A stretch of 64,000 nucleotides of DNA from Sapria himalayana (GCA_029783825.1 JAREIK010017918.1:496001-560000), one strand, 5' to 3'; shown: positions 43,968 through 57,381, numbered from the stretch's first letter. The notes: generated by a model not told the origin, from the sequence alone. Numbers and translations: made by a program.

Positions 43968-44300
43968 CACTACAAGAAAAAACCTTTTTAGATATGTCCA
44001 ATCCCATTTCTAATTTTGTTGTAATATTTAAATAGCAACATAATTAAAAACGAAAAGAATCAATTTCTAAAGTGCAAATTTCTAAATTTTAGAAACATAT
44101 AATGCTAAGGTGTTTCTAAAAAGAGTGACAAATGTTTTTCATAGCTAAATTTAGTGAAATAAAGGGATCTTGAATTTCATCGCTAAATTATTGAAGGAAA
44201 AAAATAGATGCACAGTATCTGTTTATAAATTAGTGACAGGATAACATAGAAATGTAGCATCCATTTCTATAATAGAAATAGATTTAGAAATTTCATTTTC
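43968..44300. repeat. CACTA terminal and subterminal repeat region
   Basis: After the cactacaag end, blocks such as aatttctaaattttagaaac, tgtttctaaaaagagtgac, catttctataatagaaatag and atttctattatatg repeat in both orientations, the kind of array that CACTA TNPA-type proteins bind. Confidence 0.75.
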
Positions 44301-44639
44301 TATTTCTATTATATGCAAGAGGAACATGTCCTATTTGTACAGTTTCTATAAGCTATATACATTATATAAATACATACAAAAACCATATAACCTACAATCA
44401 AATAAGCACATTCATATATTATTGATCAAATGACATTCATATAATATTCACCATAGAATAACACATCAGATAACAAACAAAAATATCCATAAAATACAAT
44501 ACACAATTCATAACTTAATTAAAAAAAACACTAATACAAAAACTATAATTTCACAATAATAATATTCGTTGAAAAAAATAATAACACAACATCACAAACA
44601 ACTATGAGTCCTTATCTCGATGAGTATTGTTTTATAAAG

Positions 44640-46835
44640 ATCTGGATAGATCTTCTTCAAAATGATGAAAATTAGATGATGTCCCAGCCAACTTACACAT
44701 AATTCTTTCCATCTTCAAAATCTTTTGTTACATTTCATCCTCTCTTTTAATTCTTCAGTCTCTTTTTTTTTTTTGATTTCTTCAATTTCCTTTTGCATCT
44801 CTTTATTTTTTTTGTTGCATCTCTTCATTTCTTTGTTGTATCTTCTCATTTTTCATTTGTAATGGATCTTGAATTTCCTACATCATCTTGCACAACCTCT
44901 CATCAAACATGTTATTGTAATTGGAAGATGATGATGAAGAACTCCAAATAGAACTTGTATAAAATATAGATGCATGGGTACAAAGACCATACACTCACCA
45001 TTTTTTTTAATCCACTCTGACAGTCTAAAGCTAATATGCTCAACATCAGTCGCTGGTGCCTCTGTAGAAGGATTTGCCATTTGTAAAACAATTGCAACCA
45101 TATTCTCCATAACTTCTTTCAATTATTAAAATACAACATAACTCATCATTAATATATTCAGATAAAATTTATACCTAGCACCAAAAATTGTCATCTCACT
45201 ACTTAAAAATTACATAAAAATGAAGTTAGTCATTATATTTAATGAGTCCATAAATTGTAACTCATCAGTTATGTAAAAAAATATACTTTAGTTTGCATAT
45301 TATTTATAGTGAATGCCAAATAATCAAATTTTTACATTGTGTTCTTTTATAAATTGCAATTTACATATGTAACTACAAGTATAAATTAAGAAACTCACAT
45401 TAATATCATTTTACTGATTGTCACAAATAATTCATCATTCTTCTTGTGTATTCATTTGAATACCTCAAATGATATTGGTAGACATCCCAACTCAGCCTCC
45501 TAAAAATAAATAATAGTTACTTTTAAGATACATCATATATAATCACACATATATTATCACACATATATTATCATTTGCATTCAAAAAATTTAAATAATTA
45601 CAAAAATGAAATACAATTATACTAAATCTACTGAATGTTGCTAGGCCACCTTTGAACCTTTAATATGTTTTTAAGGTAATGATCCTTTACCTACTTTATC
45701 TGATCGGCGATTGTGTGAGACCATATCAGATAAGGCATTGCTTTTCACTATTCTAGTATTCTCACCAATTTATCCAAATATTTAGGGGACACTATTAGGC
45801 TTTGCATCTTTACCATATATTTTTTTGTATTTACCAAGCTTGTCATTGTATCTCATACTTACCATATGTTTCCATGTATCCTTCATTAAGGCCACCAAAG
45901 TATTATTTCATTTGTACTTTTTTTATAAAAACTAAATAAAATAATAATACATTATAATGCATTTATTTTAAAAATAAATCATATTAGACCAAGTTGAAAA
46001 AAATAAATGTATGAAAATTATACATCAAATTATTGCCAATAAAATTTTTTCATAGTTAGGGATACTTTTCTCCACTTTATACCACTTGGAACTGGTTTCT
46101 CCTTAAATATTTTCCCGATTGTACGAGAAATAGAATGAATACACTTTATAAGTAATTTAATATCATCACGTACATATACATATAACCAAAATATGCCAAT
46201 TTTTCTACGACTAAATTAATATTTAATTTATTTATATTTATTATCCAAAACTTTATAATGCAAATATTATTTTAATTCTAAATGATAATGTTCGATAAGT
46301 TACAATATCATACTTTATTATTAATTTAATTTACCAAATTTCAAACATTATAATATACTTAAAATTTCATTTACATTTTATTTTACATTTATTTAAAACA
46401 AAAATAATGAAAAATGATATGCATGCATGTAGTAAATTTAAGAAAGCTACATACTATTTATTGTCAATTGTACCCTAAATAAATATTTTCTTATAACTTG
46501 GCATATAAATTATGGATTGTGAATATCCTACTGGTGTTGGTGTTGTAGTACCAATACATGAGCCTCCTAACATAGGTGAGATAGAGCTATCAATACTTTC
46601 TAGTGCAAAATGAGACAAAGATGGAATATAAATGGCATTCAATCCATGCATGTCATGATAACGTGTTGCCAACATTTCGCCCATACTTGTAGGAGAATGC
46701 AAATAAATATTTATAATGTTGTCGTCAATAAATACATTTAAATTTCATCCTCCACGAACTATTAGTTGACTTCCTCTACCCTTGCCCACATATTGAGATC
46801 CTCGGCCACTTGAATGGTTACCTTTCATTCATAAA
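44640..46835 (-). pseudogene. Plant En/Spm (Ptta-type) transposon protein remnant
   Basis: Read on the minus strand: an RG-rich start (SSGRGSQYVGKGRGSQL, ~46830-46750); a variable region in frame 46702-46475 (TPTPVGYSQS); a central block SRTIGKIFKEKPVPSGIKW (near 46140-46070) and EGYMETYGKYE (near 45890-45850); IVKSNALSDMVSHNRRSDK (near 45770-45700); and a glutamine/lysine-rich coiled-coil-like end (QQRNEEMQQ, 44870-44740). This order is that of plant transposase_24/Ptta proteins, which accompany CACTA transposases. Introns or decay separate the pieces. Confidence 0.55.
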
Positions 46836-47290
46836 TCAAGTTCTATAAACATTAATTTATAGAGGCAATAAAAATATGTTATGAAAATATCATAAAAAAA
46901 ATAAAATGATAAACACATTGACATTCAAAAAAAACAAATAAAAAATTTTCATTTAACATTCAAATTATAACGATTACAAAATAAGTATGACAACATAACA
47001 CGACAATCAATAAATTTCTAGTCATCATCGAATATTTCTAACATATCATCTCCAACTACATATTCATTATCATTTAATTCTATAATTAATTCTTCATCAT
47101 TATCTTCTTCAACATAATCATCACCAATGTCCAATACTTTTCACCTTCACCAAATAATATTTGAAGCCTATTATTTACCCCATGAATGATTGAATAAAGT
47201 TTCAGATTATTTTTTTGAAATGAGGATACATGTGATGGAGTGACAATAACATCCTTTTCAACAACTTGCATAGCTAAAATGTAATGTAAT

Positions 47291-48104
47291 GAATTTTGTG
47301 GAATTATAGTGAGGATTTTGTTGGTGCTCTTGAAAAATATTATAAGATATTAGTTTTATTTGGGATGTATACAACTTATTAAGGTAACTAGCCACATGGA
47401 TTGTGTCATGGTTAATGATAAATTATCTCAATTATTCAATACATATAGTAACCATGTCCATGTATATTTCTTAGGTTAGTGATAATAAATAAGAACACAT
47501 ATGTGTAACTCTATAAAAAGAATTCTAAAACTAAGCATATACACTCATAATATTCATTTCATGAACAATGATAGGAGACCAATAAAACTTCATGAGTATC
47601 ATTCAAATATTTGGATACTCAAAGGTATTGTGTTATTCTTAGAAAGACCATAACAAGCGAATAAAAATACATGCTTTAGGTATTCACCATGATATGCTAC
47701 AATATGTGTCTCTAGCAATGATAATATGTTTAATATTATTCTTATTACCTACAGGAACTATTTCTAGTGACTAGATTATGAGCATGAGAAGTGTGACTGA
47801 CAAGGTCACATATTTTATCATCCATTACTCAATAATTTGGAGAATAAATGACTATGAATGTTTAGATAGAGAAACCATCTTTCATAACAAAGTAAATCAA
47901 CCCCAAAACCCTTTGAATTACTTATATGTTGTTAGCAAAGATTTTGACCCCATATCAAAAGCTGAACACCAATCTCTGTGGGATCAATATCCTAACTTGA
48001 GAAGTCCACTTTAGTATATGTTAGACCTGTATACTTATAGTTAATATTAGTGAAAAAAATACCTAAAACTTATTTCTCTTGCAATATCTCATTATTAGAG
48101 GATA
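47291..48104. other. No recognised feature; one 78-codon frame
   Basis: Plus-strand frame 47778-48014 (MSMRSVTDKVTYFIIHYSII ...) has ordinary composition and immediately precedes copia reverse-transcriptase remains on the same strand, so it may be a decayed upstream part of that polyprotein. I do not recognise it. Confidence 0.35.
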
Positions 48105-48460
48105 CATGAGTTATGCATGGATAACACATTTGTTTATCATGACCTTAAGGAGATGGTATATATAGAGTAGCCAAATGGATTTTAAGCAACATAGTTGGAT
48201 ATAGTTTGTATATTATGGAAAATATTATATAACCTGAAGCAATAACTAAGAACCTAGTTCGTGAGGTTTTCAAAAGTAGTTACTTCATTTAGATTACACA
48301 CTTGTATTATTTACATTTCTTTGTTGTTTCATAAGATTCATGTTGGCTAGATGATTTTGATGATTATCCATGTAGATGACATTCTAATGATGTTGATGGG
48401 GACCACCTAACTTAATAATTACTGACATTTCTATAAAGTAGCCACATGCCTGACTATCAT
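48105..48460 (+). pseudogene. copia reverse transcriptase fragment upstream of element J
   Basis: Plus-strand blocks: NTFVYHDLKEMVYIE and PNGF (48119-48180, the family NAFLHGDLEEEVYM-QP-GF), WKILYNLKQ (48218-48245), FVRFSKVVTSF, and IHVDDILMM at 48370-48395, the YVDD catalytic box with Y changed to H. It ends at ~48460. Copia J starts 175 bases later, so this belongs to a separate, older copia into which J may have inserted. Confidence 0.75.
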
Positions 48461-48634
48461 CCAATGTATGCATGACCCAATTTAATTAACAAACTAATCA
48501 ATCCTCATTTGATTTCAACTTTAAAATTTTCAACCTAAACTATTAGCACAATTTTTCATACATTCATGTTCCCAATTTTCATAAATAATAAAAATATACC
48601 ACATAATCACATCACCCAAACTAAAAGTTTATTA
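48461..48634. other. AT-rich flank of copia J
   Basis: No coding. Ends with tatta (48630-48634), the probable left target duplication of copia J (right partner tattt at 63854-63858). Confidence 0.5.
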
Positions 48635-49292
48635 GGATTAGGTCATACATCATTTAAGATCTTATAAGATAGCTACTATGGAAAAGAAAGTCATGAAATG
48701 AAGAATAGGTATTATGATTTGTTGAGGTGATGACATAGTTCTTCCGCATCATGATTGCTTCATCATTCAGTCTACTTAATTTAAAAAATTTATGACTTTA
48801 TTCTTTAGTTCGTGACACAAGTTGTTATCATGAAGTGAAATATGTTGGCATGATTGACATGGTTTTACAAAATTGAAATATACTATCATGGCTAGTTTGA
48901 TGTGGTGACATGAAATATGTTGTCTCAACTTTATTTACTAATATTCATATTTAATATTTAAGTGATTAATAAATTAGTTATTATAACACAAGGAACATAA
49001 TAATTATAGTAGAATATAGTAATTCAAGTAGTGATTTCTTATGTAACCACCTCCCACTCTCCTCCTTTTATATGTGAAAAACCAAGTGAGCATTCTTATT
49101 GTTTCTCTTGAAACTTGAATATAATTATGATGTCAATTGTGTCACGAATAGAACCTTAATCATTGAGATTGTATATCTTTCGGTGGTGAGCTGAGATAGA
49201 TCTAATGAATGAATGACAAGATCTTGATATTTAGATTATATTAAAGGTTTTGATATCCTGGTGTTTGTTATCAAAGTATTTGATTCATGATA
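48635..49292 (+). repeat. 5' LTR of copia J
   Basis: Aligns with 63205-63853 from ggattaggtcatacatc (tgattgactcatacatc in the other) to the end catgata (cctgaca). Rich in catgac-type motifs. Confidence 0.85.
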
Positions 49293-49306
49293 TTTGATAT
49301 TAGAGC
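49293..49306 (+). other. Primer-binding site of copia J
   Basis: tttgatattagagc matches the tRNA-Met-type site TGGTATCAGAGC with C-to-T/G-to-A type changes. Confidence 0.65.
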
Positions 49307-49359
49307 AAGGTTATCTTAAATATTTTGTTTGTAAGATCTATTAGAAAAAAAACTATACT

Positions 49360-52300
49360 AGCTCTATCAATGAGAATGAAGAAAGATAAATTTTTAGGCA
49401 AGTATTTTGAACTCTAGAAGTTTATAATGAAAGATTTCATGGATAAGGATTTATGGTTGACAATTAAGAATCAAAATCAACTACTATTGGTCAATGGGAG
49501 AAGCTACACTGAAGAGCTAGAGGCTTGATTCATCTATGCTTGGATGACTCTATACTTGTGAATGTCACTAGATATGAAATGACAATGGGATTGAAGTTGG
49601 CACTAACGAATCTCTAATAGAGCAAGTTACTAGTCAGCTATATATCCTTGAGGAAAAATCTATATACTCTACATTTGAAGGATGAAATATCTTTCTCTAG
49701 TCATCTATACAAGTTCAATAAAATGTTTAGCTAACTTGCATCAATAGGGTATGAAATCAATGTTGATGATATGGTAGTGATGATGCTTTGTTCACTATAA
49801 GTTTCATAGGAGAATCTAATTTCCACCATTGATATCAGTTCAATAAAGTTGACATATGGTGATTGCCTTTCTTTTGTCTGAAGATATGAAAAAGTAGAAT
49901 ATGTGAGTATCCTCTAGTGAAGGGTTACTTATGAAAGGCTGAAAAAAAAGTAGAATCGATGACAACATTTTTCTTTGGTTAGAAAGCAAGCTATGGTTTG
50001 GAGGAAGATCAAAGAGCATGGGAAAGTCCAAAATGAAATGCTATAAATATAATAGGCTAGGACACTTATAGGCGATTTCCAAGGATATATTTCAAAGGCT
50101 AAAAATGGTATAAGTGGCTCACTAAAGTAGGCGGAGTATAATAGAAATATTTACTTTGTTGCTACATGTGTCACTCAAACTAACGAGGACACATGGTTCA
50201 TTGATTCTAGAGCCTCATATCACATAATCCACATCAAGAATAATTCTATTAGTATAAAAAACAAGATGGTGGAAGGGTATATATGGGTAACAACTCAACT
50301 ATTAACATTATATGTCATTGGAAAATGAAGATGCGAAAGTTTGATGACACTGAGAAGAAGTTCTCAAGTGTAATGCATATTACAAACCTCTGTAGAAACC
50401 TCATCTCAACTGGTGTAATAACAACTACAAACTTTATTTTTACTTGTGAATATAATTCACTTTAACTGACTCATGGAGTGATAGTCATTTCTAGAGGAAC
50501 TAAGGTTGGATCACTATAAAGTTGATGATGATCACCATCCCTAATTATGACACTAACTCCTCCATTTCAAAGTACATAATAGAGAAGAAGAAATTCCATA
50601 CCAAGCATGGGGACCCTAGAGAATATAATGCAAATACCACTGTCATGACATGATTAAATGGTATTTCTACTCAGAAAACTAGAGTCATAACTATAATTTC
50701 TAGAGGGAATATAATATGTGAGAAAAATTCTATGGTGAAAGATTCAATACTATTATGGTAATGGAGACTTGAACATATCAATGAGAAAAATCTTGTGAAT
50801 GCATCCTCAAACAACAAGTTGGAAGGAGTTTTAGCTTGCTTGCTAGGGTTTACATTTTGTGAAGACTATTTGTATGAAAAATTGAAGAGGGTGAAGTTCA
50901 AGTCAACAACCACTAAAGAAATGACAATGTTGAACTTGATACATAGTGATTTATTTGGAGAAATACTAGAGGCATCATTTGTGAAATCAATGTACTATGT
51001 CTTATTTGTTGATGATTTCTCTAGATTTGTCTGGGTATAATTTATTTAGATAAATTCAGAGGTGATGGAAAGTTAAAAGAGTTTAATATACTAGTAGAGA
51101 ATCTTTTAAATAAGAAGTTTAAAATTTTACATATGAATAATGGGGATGAATATTTTTTAGCAGAGTGAATTTGTGTTGAGCAAGGGATTGTGAGATATAA
51201 AATAGTCAGAATGATTCTCCAATAGAATGGTATAGCTAAAAGACTAAATAGAACACTAATAGAGAAGGTAAGGTGCATCAACAATTGGGTAATATTTGAG
51301 CCAAAGTTTTGCACAGAAGCTGTTGCCACAACATGCTACTTGAAGAACTAAATTCCCACATTTACTATGTAGGGATTAACTCTATTCAAAGTGTTCCTTA
51401 GAAAAAAGCCAAATGTAGCTTACCTTTGAGTATTTGAATGTGATGCACATGCACATGTGTCAAGGAAGAATAGGAACAAGTTGGACTTCAAATCTATGGA
51501 GAGTGTGTGCTCATTATTGGCTTTAAGAAAGGCATTTAAGGCTAAAAGTTAGGGAACTCGTAGACTAAAATAGTCATCTTCTCTAGATATGTCATGTTCA
51601 AGAAGTCAAAGGAGAAAGCTGGTTGTCATGAATTTCCTCAAAATTGCACATAAATCCAAGTTATCATGACTCAACTCAACGTAATGATATAAAACTTGGA
51701 TGACATAACTCTCCTCAAAGTCATCACATGAATTTAAGTTGTCACAACTTTACTCAAAGCTACAACTTGAAAAAACAAGGACATGACATGAATTTATGGC
51801 ACCATGACTTGGAAAATGCTATGACAACAAATAATGAAGTTGTGATGAAAAAAAAACAAAAAAAAAATAATGAAGTTGTGATGTAGAATCATGAAGAAGA
51901 AATGTAGAGTGCTAATTCAACTTCAATTAGTACATGGAGAATATATGATGAAAAAGATATGAACTCCACACCTACACTAAGAAGGTATACAAGGGTTATA
52001 AACTCATTGATGCTATATGTAGATAGTGTGCATCATTCTCTTCTTGTCATCGGGGATGATTTGAATACTATGGAAGAGGCTATAACCTATGGGAAAGCAA
52101 TGTAGTGGGACCAAGCCGTGGAAGAGGAGATGCAATATCTAGAAGATATTAACACCTAGAAGTGTGTGGAATTACCCAAGGGCCAAAGAGTAATAGAGTT
52201 TAAGTGGGTGTTCAAGTGAAAAATGAATTATGATGGAAATCTTAACAAGTACAAGGCATAGTTGGTGGCCAAATTAGTATTCCCAAATTGAGGGGGTATA

Positions 52301-52699
52301 ATATGTTGAAGTCTTTTCCCTGGTGATAAAGATGATCTCTAAGTGGGTTATTCTAGTTGTAATATCTTGGTGTGATTTAGAGGTGGAGAAACTAGATGTT
52401 AATATATTATATTTTCATGGTGACCAGGAATAAGATATTATCATTAGGCAACTAGAAATATTTAAGGTAAAAGAGAAGGATGGGTATATGTAAGCGAGAA
52501 AAGTCCTTTTATGGTTTGAAGCAACTCCTAAAGATGCGGTCCTATAAATAAACTTCTACAACCTTTAGCCAAGTTTCTGAAGGAGCAAAGTGGATCACTT
52601 TGCACACAAAAAGAGGTTATATACTAATTTTGTGATTCTTACTCTATATGTGGATGACATGCTTCTAATTAGAAACAACAAGATGATTTTGTATTGTGA
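49360..52699 (+). pseudogene. copia J gag-protease-integrase-reverse transcriptase (first part), broken
   Basis: In order: gag start (near 49390-49460) and a leucine-rich gag block; a decayed zinc knuckle CYKYNRLGHL near 50040-50070; protease entry TWFIDSRASYHII at 50192-50230 (family DSGASYHM); frame 50795-51040 with HSDLFGEI and YYVLFVDDFSRFVWV, the integrase core; FGCDAHAHVSRKNRNK (51438-51480); then a minisatellite; ELPKGQRVIEFKWVF (52170-52220) opening the reverse transcriptase; FYGLKQ (52505-52525); and LYVDDML-type box near 52650, partly shifted. Stops throughout. It is cut by gypsy K at 52704. Confidence 0.82.
51610..51885 (+). repeat. Degenerate 36-40-bp minisatellite in the copia J integrase-RT linker
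   Basis: Units of the form acttg(g/a)atgaca-aactcTcctcaaag recur six or seven times (for example tatcatgactcaactcaac, gatgacataactctcctc, ttgtcacaactttactc). The flanking coding blocks are the integrase C-terminal and reverse-transcriptase N-terminal parts, so the array expanded in the non-conserved linker. Confidence 0.7.
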
Positions 52700-52845
52700 A
52701 GGAATGGTTTGTTATTATGATTTTGTTTTACTACCCAATTTTATTAATTAGATAGTATTTTAAAAGTTCATTGGCAAGGATAACTCATCAATAAATATAT
52801 GAATATCATAAAGATTATATCAGTTGTTCAATAAACTAATAGTGA

Positions 52846-52891
52846 AACAACATAATTTTAGTAGATTCTCATCTACTAAAATTATGTTGTT
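52846..52891. repeat. Perfect palindrome, 20-bp arms, 6-base loop
   Basis: Arm aacaacataattttagtaga (52846-52865), loop ttctca, exact inverse at 52872-52891. The right LTR has only a diverged first arm, so the second arm is a copy-specific inverted duplication. Just after it, taatattaggttcaaatat occurs twice (52891 and 52979). Confidence 0.9.
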
Positions 52892-53169
52892 AATATTAGG
52901 TTCAAATATGTTCAATACTAAATTATTTTATGATTTTGGTGTGAATCTTAGATCTTAGGATTTGTCCACTTGATTCCTAGTAATATTAGGTTCAAATATA
53001 TAATTAAGGTTGGATTATTTTAGATCTTAGGGTTATCATCATTGAGTTAATCACAATGATAGTTCTCCCATAATTATCCCATTAGTACTTTATCACTATG
53101 ATAATAATTCATCTCTGCTCGAAATTCATTCACAAATCCATACATTTTAGGTAATTTATCAACTATCCT

Positions 53170-54258
53170 CGATAGATGTTTCATATGTATATTCTTATTT
53201 TTTGGCCTTAAGTGTTAAAACGACTAAGAATTGATATGATTTATAAATATTATACTTTCAGCATCGTAAGCACCATACTTGCACAATTAACATATGCTTC
53301 TCTCAAATCTCACTAGTGGGAACCATATGAGCAAAAGAAACTCAAAGGGCTCTCACAACCTTATGAATCATAATATACTCACTCGTGTCTTATACATTAT
53401 CATCATCATTTTCCATTGTGATGATGTGGCTCTCACACTAAATGAGAAAATCTTAGAAGAATGATTTGTAAAATGTCCACATTATTCGAGAATTAGTTCT
53501 TCTAAAACATGTATAGTAGAGTTACATATATAATTATCTGTGCTTTCAACTTCATAAGTATCATATTTACAATGATTAACATATCTCAATTTCAAGTTTT
53601 AATGTATAGGTTTGTCTCATGCATCATGATCAGAAGGGCTATCACTTTCTTTCTACTATATATACAAGTGAGTCTCATGGTTTACCTATCACCATCCACC
53701 ATGAAAATATGTACAAATACATAAATAGTTAAATCCATATTTTAAGTTCTATTTAATTACCACATCCATCAATTTTCCTACAAAATAAATCAACCACAAC
53801 AATTCTTCACAAAAATATTCATTCATCAAATAAATCATAAATATACAAATCCTAGATCTTCATTTAACCTTACATTAGGAAGAGAATAAATTAGGTCAAA
53901 GAGATGAAGTCACATAAATTTTGGATTCCTAATAATAGTCCTCACGAGATTCTAGAATCCAAATTACATGCTATACTGGTTGATTTCTTGAATCTACACT
54001 AGAGGGGTGGGGTCAGGTTTGAAAGTTATGCCCCTTAACAGCTCTAGGATTTAGCTTATATATTGTATCCATTGCTTGCTCGTGGATCAACTAAAGAGTG
54101 CAAAAATTCTTTTTAGAGTCATTATTATGCTTTACTTTTAGTATTGTGATTTGTGAGTGAAGAAGAAAAATGTTAGATAATTCATCATCTCTCTTCTTGT
54201 TTACTTTAGAATTCTAGCATTTGTCTAAGTAAAAAATCATGAATTTAAGAAGATGCTA
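53170..54258. repeat. LTR segment present only in the left LTR, with a diverged internal duplication
   Basis: 53230-53480 and 53515-53720 show the same order of short blocks (ataattatactttcagc / aattatctgtgctttcaac, attaacatatgcttctc / attaacatatctcaat, and catcatcattttccat / catcatgatcagaag), a decayed tandem duplication of ~270 bp. No coding. Confidence 0.45.
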
Positions 54259-57200
54259 TAGAGGTGTCAAGTGGGCCAAGCAGCCTGGGCATGACACAAG
54301 GCATGACCCAAAATAGCCATGCTAGGCCCTACATGGCATGGTCCAGAATCATGCATGAACTATAGTTTTGATAGCCTGTGGCATGTCTCATGCCATGTTT
54401 GGCTAGAGCCAACTGTGCCTCATGTCGGGCCATGCATGACATACATGTGTGGCCCATTTACATGGTTCACAAGCACTCGGCAGGGGTCATAGGTCATAGG
54501 TTTTTTAAAAAAACCTACATGCCATGGTGCATCCACGTCCCCCTTGCTCCCCTTGCCCATTACATTTACATAATGCTAATGGGCAATAATTATTGACCCA
54601 TAATGACAACGACAGGCACGTACCATTCGTTTTCATTATCTGTGTATAAAATTTTGTTTTTTTATCATATTTTTTTGTAGTTGTAAGATTTTCTTCCAAT
54701 GGCTAATGGGCACAAATTTGATGGTTATCAGATTTATGCACATTATAAAAAAAATTCAAAAAATAAATAAATATTATTTTAATACAAAAAATTTCAATAA
54801 ATATAGAATAGAAAATTTTTGATATTCATCAAATTCATTTCATGTCCTCTTCTCTTATCTCTCTCATCTCTTGTTTTCCTAATATATTATCCTCCTCTAG
54901 TTTTTTTTTATATTTTATTTGCTCCGAGCTCACTAGTTTAGAAAAAGAGGTAGACTATTACGCAAATAAAGTTATGCTATTATGACATATATTAAATTTT
55001 TAATTATTAGTCTGTGTTATAATTTATAAAAATTTAAAATTATAAATTTTTTTATAAGTTAGAATTATAAATGAAGTAAAAAATCACAAATAGTGATTTT
55101 AATGATAATAATTTTGACATAGATATATATAATTACAACAATATGACTGAAAGATCTAAGGCCAAAATTAGGTTCTCTCTAATAGACTCTATCCATTTGC
55201 CTAAAAACCTAAAACTAGGCAAACTTCAGTAGTATGGACTCACTTTAACATAATTAAAAATAAAAATTCTAGGAATATCAAAGAAGAATTAGTATAGTAT
55301 ATATTATAAAGAATATAAATATGCAGGGGTCCTAGTTCCACTTGTTATATTAAGAGGCATGCCGATCAATTTCCCAAAAAATATGGTATATTAGATCCCA
55401 AGCAAACCAAATGAGTGGTGGAGCCTTTGAAGTTTAATTAATTTTAGCTTTATTGGACCCTTCATTTATTACATTAACTTTGAGAGGGAAGAAATAACCA
55501 AATTGATTACTATAATGAATCTTCCAATTAGATTTGTGGATGATCCTAGGGTAGTTAGTATTATACATATATACTTCTAACTTGTTTATCATAAAATTCA
55601 TAGGTTCATTAATAAGACTGACATAATAAAATATTATAAGTTTTAGACAAACTATTACTAATAATAAATTTAGGAAATATTATGGAGTGGTATTCATGAT
55701 GTTTGACATTTTGACTAGTCATGATGATGCATCATTTGTATGCCTCATTACCCATTATGTCAATTCTACATATAAACATAATACAAAAAATTTAGGGTTA
55801 ACTAAGATTCCATATCCCTATGATAGTCCTATCATATATGAACGTATAATAAAGATCTTTAAGGAATATGCTATTATGGATACTTTTTTTTGTATTATAT
55901 TTGATAAAGCTTCCAATAATGATGTTGACATTAATATATTTGTTAGAACCATTAGAGATATACTATTAGGTAAAAATTTTCATATTAGGTGTATGTATTA
56001 CATATTAACCTAATAGCACATGCAAGAATAAAAGTCATTTCCCCCACATTTTATCAGCGAGAATAAAAAAAAATTCAAATAGATGTGAGATACCTTTAGA
56101 ATTATATCTACATGATATTAGAATCATGTGTTAGCTACCAACATATGATATCTGACTATGTTAATAGTAATAGTAATAAACTTATTATTGAATGAAAGGG
56201 GTATAAAATATATTAAGATATATATCCACCTGCATGAACCAAGCAGACGAACCTAAAAGTTGATTCATGAAAAATTAACTAACATATTTATATTTTATGA
56301 GACTAGGTATGATAGTTATAGCAAGACTCTGAATATGAATATGGACACCGTATTTAGAGATGCTTACTTTTCCATTTAGTTTGCTAAGGGAAAATGATGG
56401 GGTGGTTCATCTAATAGGGGTGAGCTATCTTAGTACTTAAATATCAATTGCTACTCAATCCTATCACAAGTTGATAATAATAATTTTAATATTTTTGAGT
56501 ATATAGAAATCATAAAAATCTACTTATCCCTTATTATTTAAGTTACCATATAATCTACTAATCCCTTTGGTGTCTAGCATAGAATCAAAGTCTATTTTTT
56601 TGTGGTTGTCAATGTTATTTTAGATAGTAAATCCAAACTATGACCAGATATCATTGAAATACTTGCATGTTTGAAGGACTATGAAGATTCAAGGTAGGGG
56701 TATTCAAGATAAAGTGAAAGAGTTGCAAGTAAATAATGACTCATGGGATATTGAGGATATTAAAGTTATCACTAGCACTACCTTCAGAATCATACATTAC
56801 AATAATGATCAACATCTATACTACCATACTATAGACATGGACTGATGACTTATGCAATGCATATTTTTTTATTTCTACTGCTACTTATGTATCATAATTA
56901 TGATTTGATGTTCATGAGACATGAGTTATTTATTATTGTTTATATTTTTGTGTTTTTTTTATGTTTGTCATTCATAATCATAGATTGTATTATTTTTTTT
57001 CATATGATATCTTGAGCCCAATGTAAATCTTTTATTTATTTATTAATTTAATTAATTAAAGCTTTTAATGCAATGTAGTTTTAAATTTTATTATTTTGAT
57101 ATTTAATATTTCTAATAAAGATAAATTTAATATATCAAAAAAATTTATTGGCTCTTTTGGATGCAAATAATCAACATGACCTAGCTTAACCTAGCACAAC

Positions 57201-57381
57201 TCAGCATGGAACATCCAAGTTGAGGACTAATGGGGCCATGCCAGGATGACCTATAATGAATCCATGCTAGCATAACATGGCATGAGAACTCATCTCGTGT
57301 TGTGTAAGATATGACATTATGGCCCACATGGCCACAAAAAATCATATGCACCTACATGGTATGACCTATTTGACACCTTTA
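54259..57381 (+). mobile_element. hAT element D, 3.1 kb, in the gypsy K LTR
   Basis: Terminal repeat tagaggtgtcaagtgggcc at 54259 and inverse ending cctatttgacaccttta at 57381, flanked by agatgcta (54251-54258) and agatgcca (57382-57389), 7 of 8 identical. GC-richer ends, CT-rich leader near 54840-54900, decayed transposase 55200-56760. It is shorter than B because of an internal deletion in the transposase. Confidence 0.9.
55200..56760 (+). pseudogene. hAT D transposase pseudogene with internal deletion
   Basis: VVWTHFNI-type start near 55235, BED-finger relics, then the open frame 55687-56013 with MVFMMFDILTSHDDASFVCL, FKEYAIM and FDKASNN, and GKNFHIRCMYYI. After ~56195 (YVNSNSNKLIIE) the reading jumps to HEKLTNIFIFYETRYDS (56265-56310), so ~270 bases present in element B are missing here. 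The C-terminal dimerisation segment is recognisable at 56560-56690. Dead. Confidence 0.82.

Larger units (their letters stand above)
43968..47290 (-). mobile_element. CACTA (En/Spm-type) element, minus strand, right end not found
   Basis: Terminal sequence cactacaagaaaaaacc at 43968 is the classic CACTA end. The next ~330 bases hold subterminal repeats of tttctaaattttagaaa type in both orientations. Minus-strand coding remains of a plant En/Spm-associated (Ptta-type) protein lie at 44640-46835. The opposite cttgtagtg end was not found up to 48,600, so the right side is truncated or too decayed. The limit 47290 is a guess. Confidence 0.75.

Noticed and set aside
47300..48600. Right end of the CACTA element
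   Set aside because: No cttgtagtg end with matching subterminal repeats could be found, so the element is reported as open-ended.
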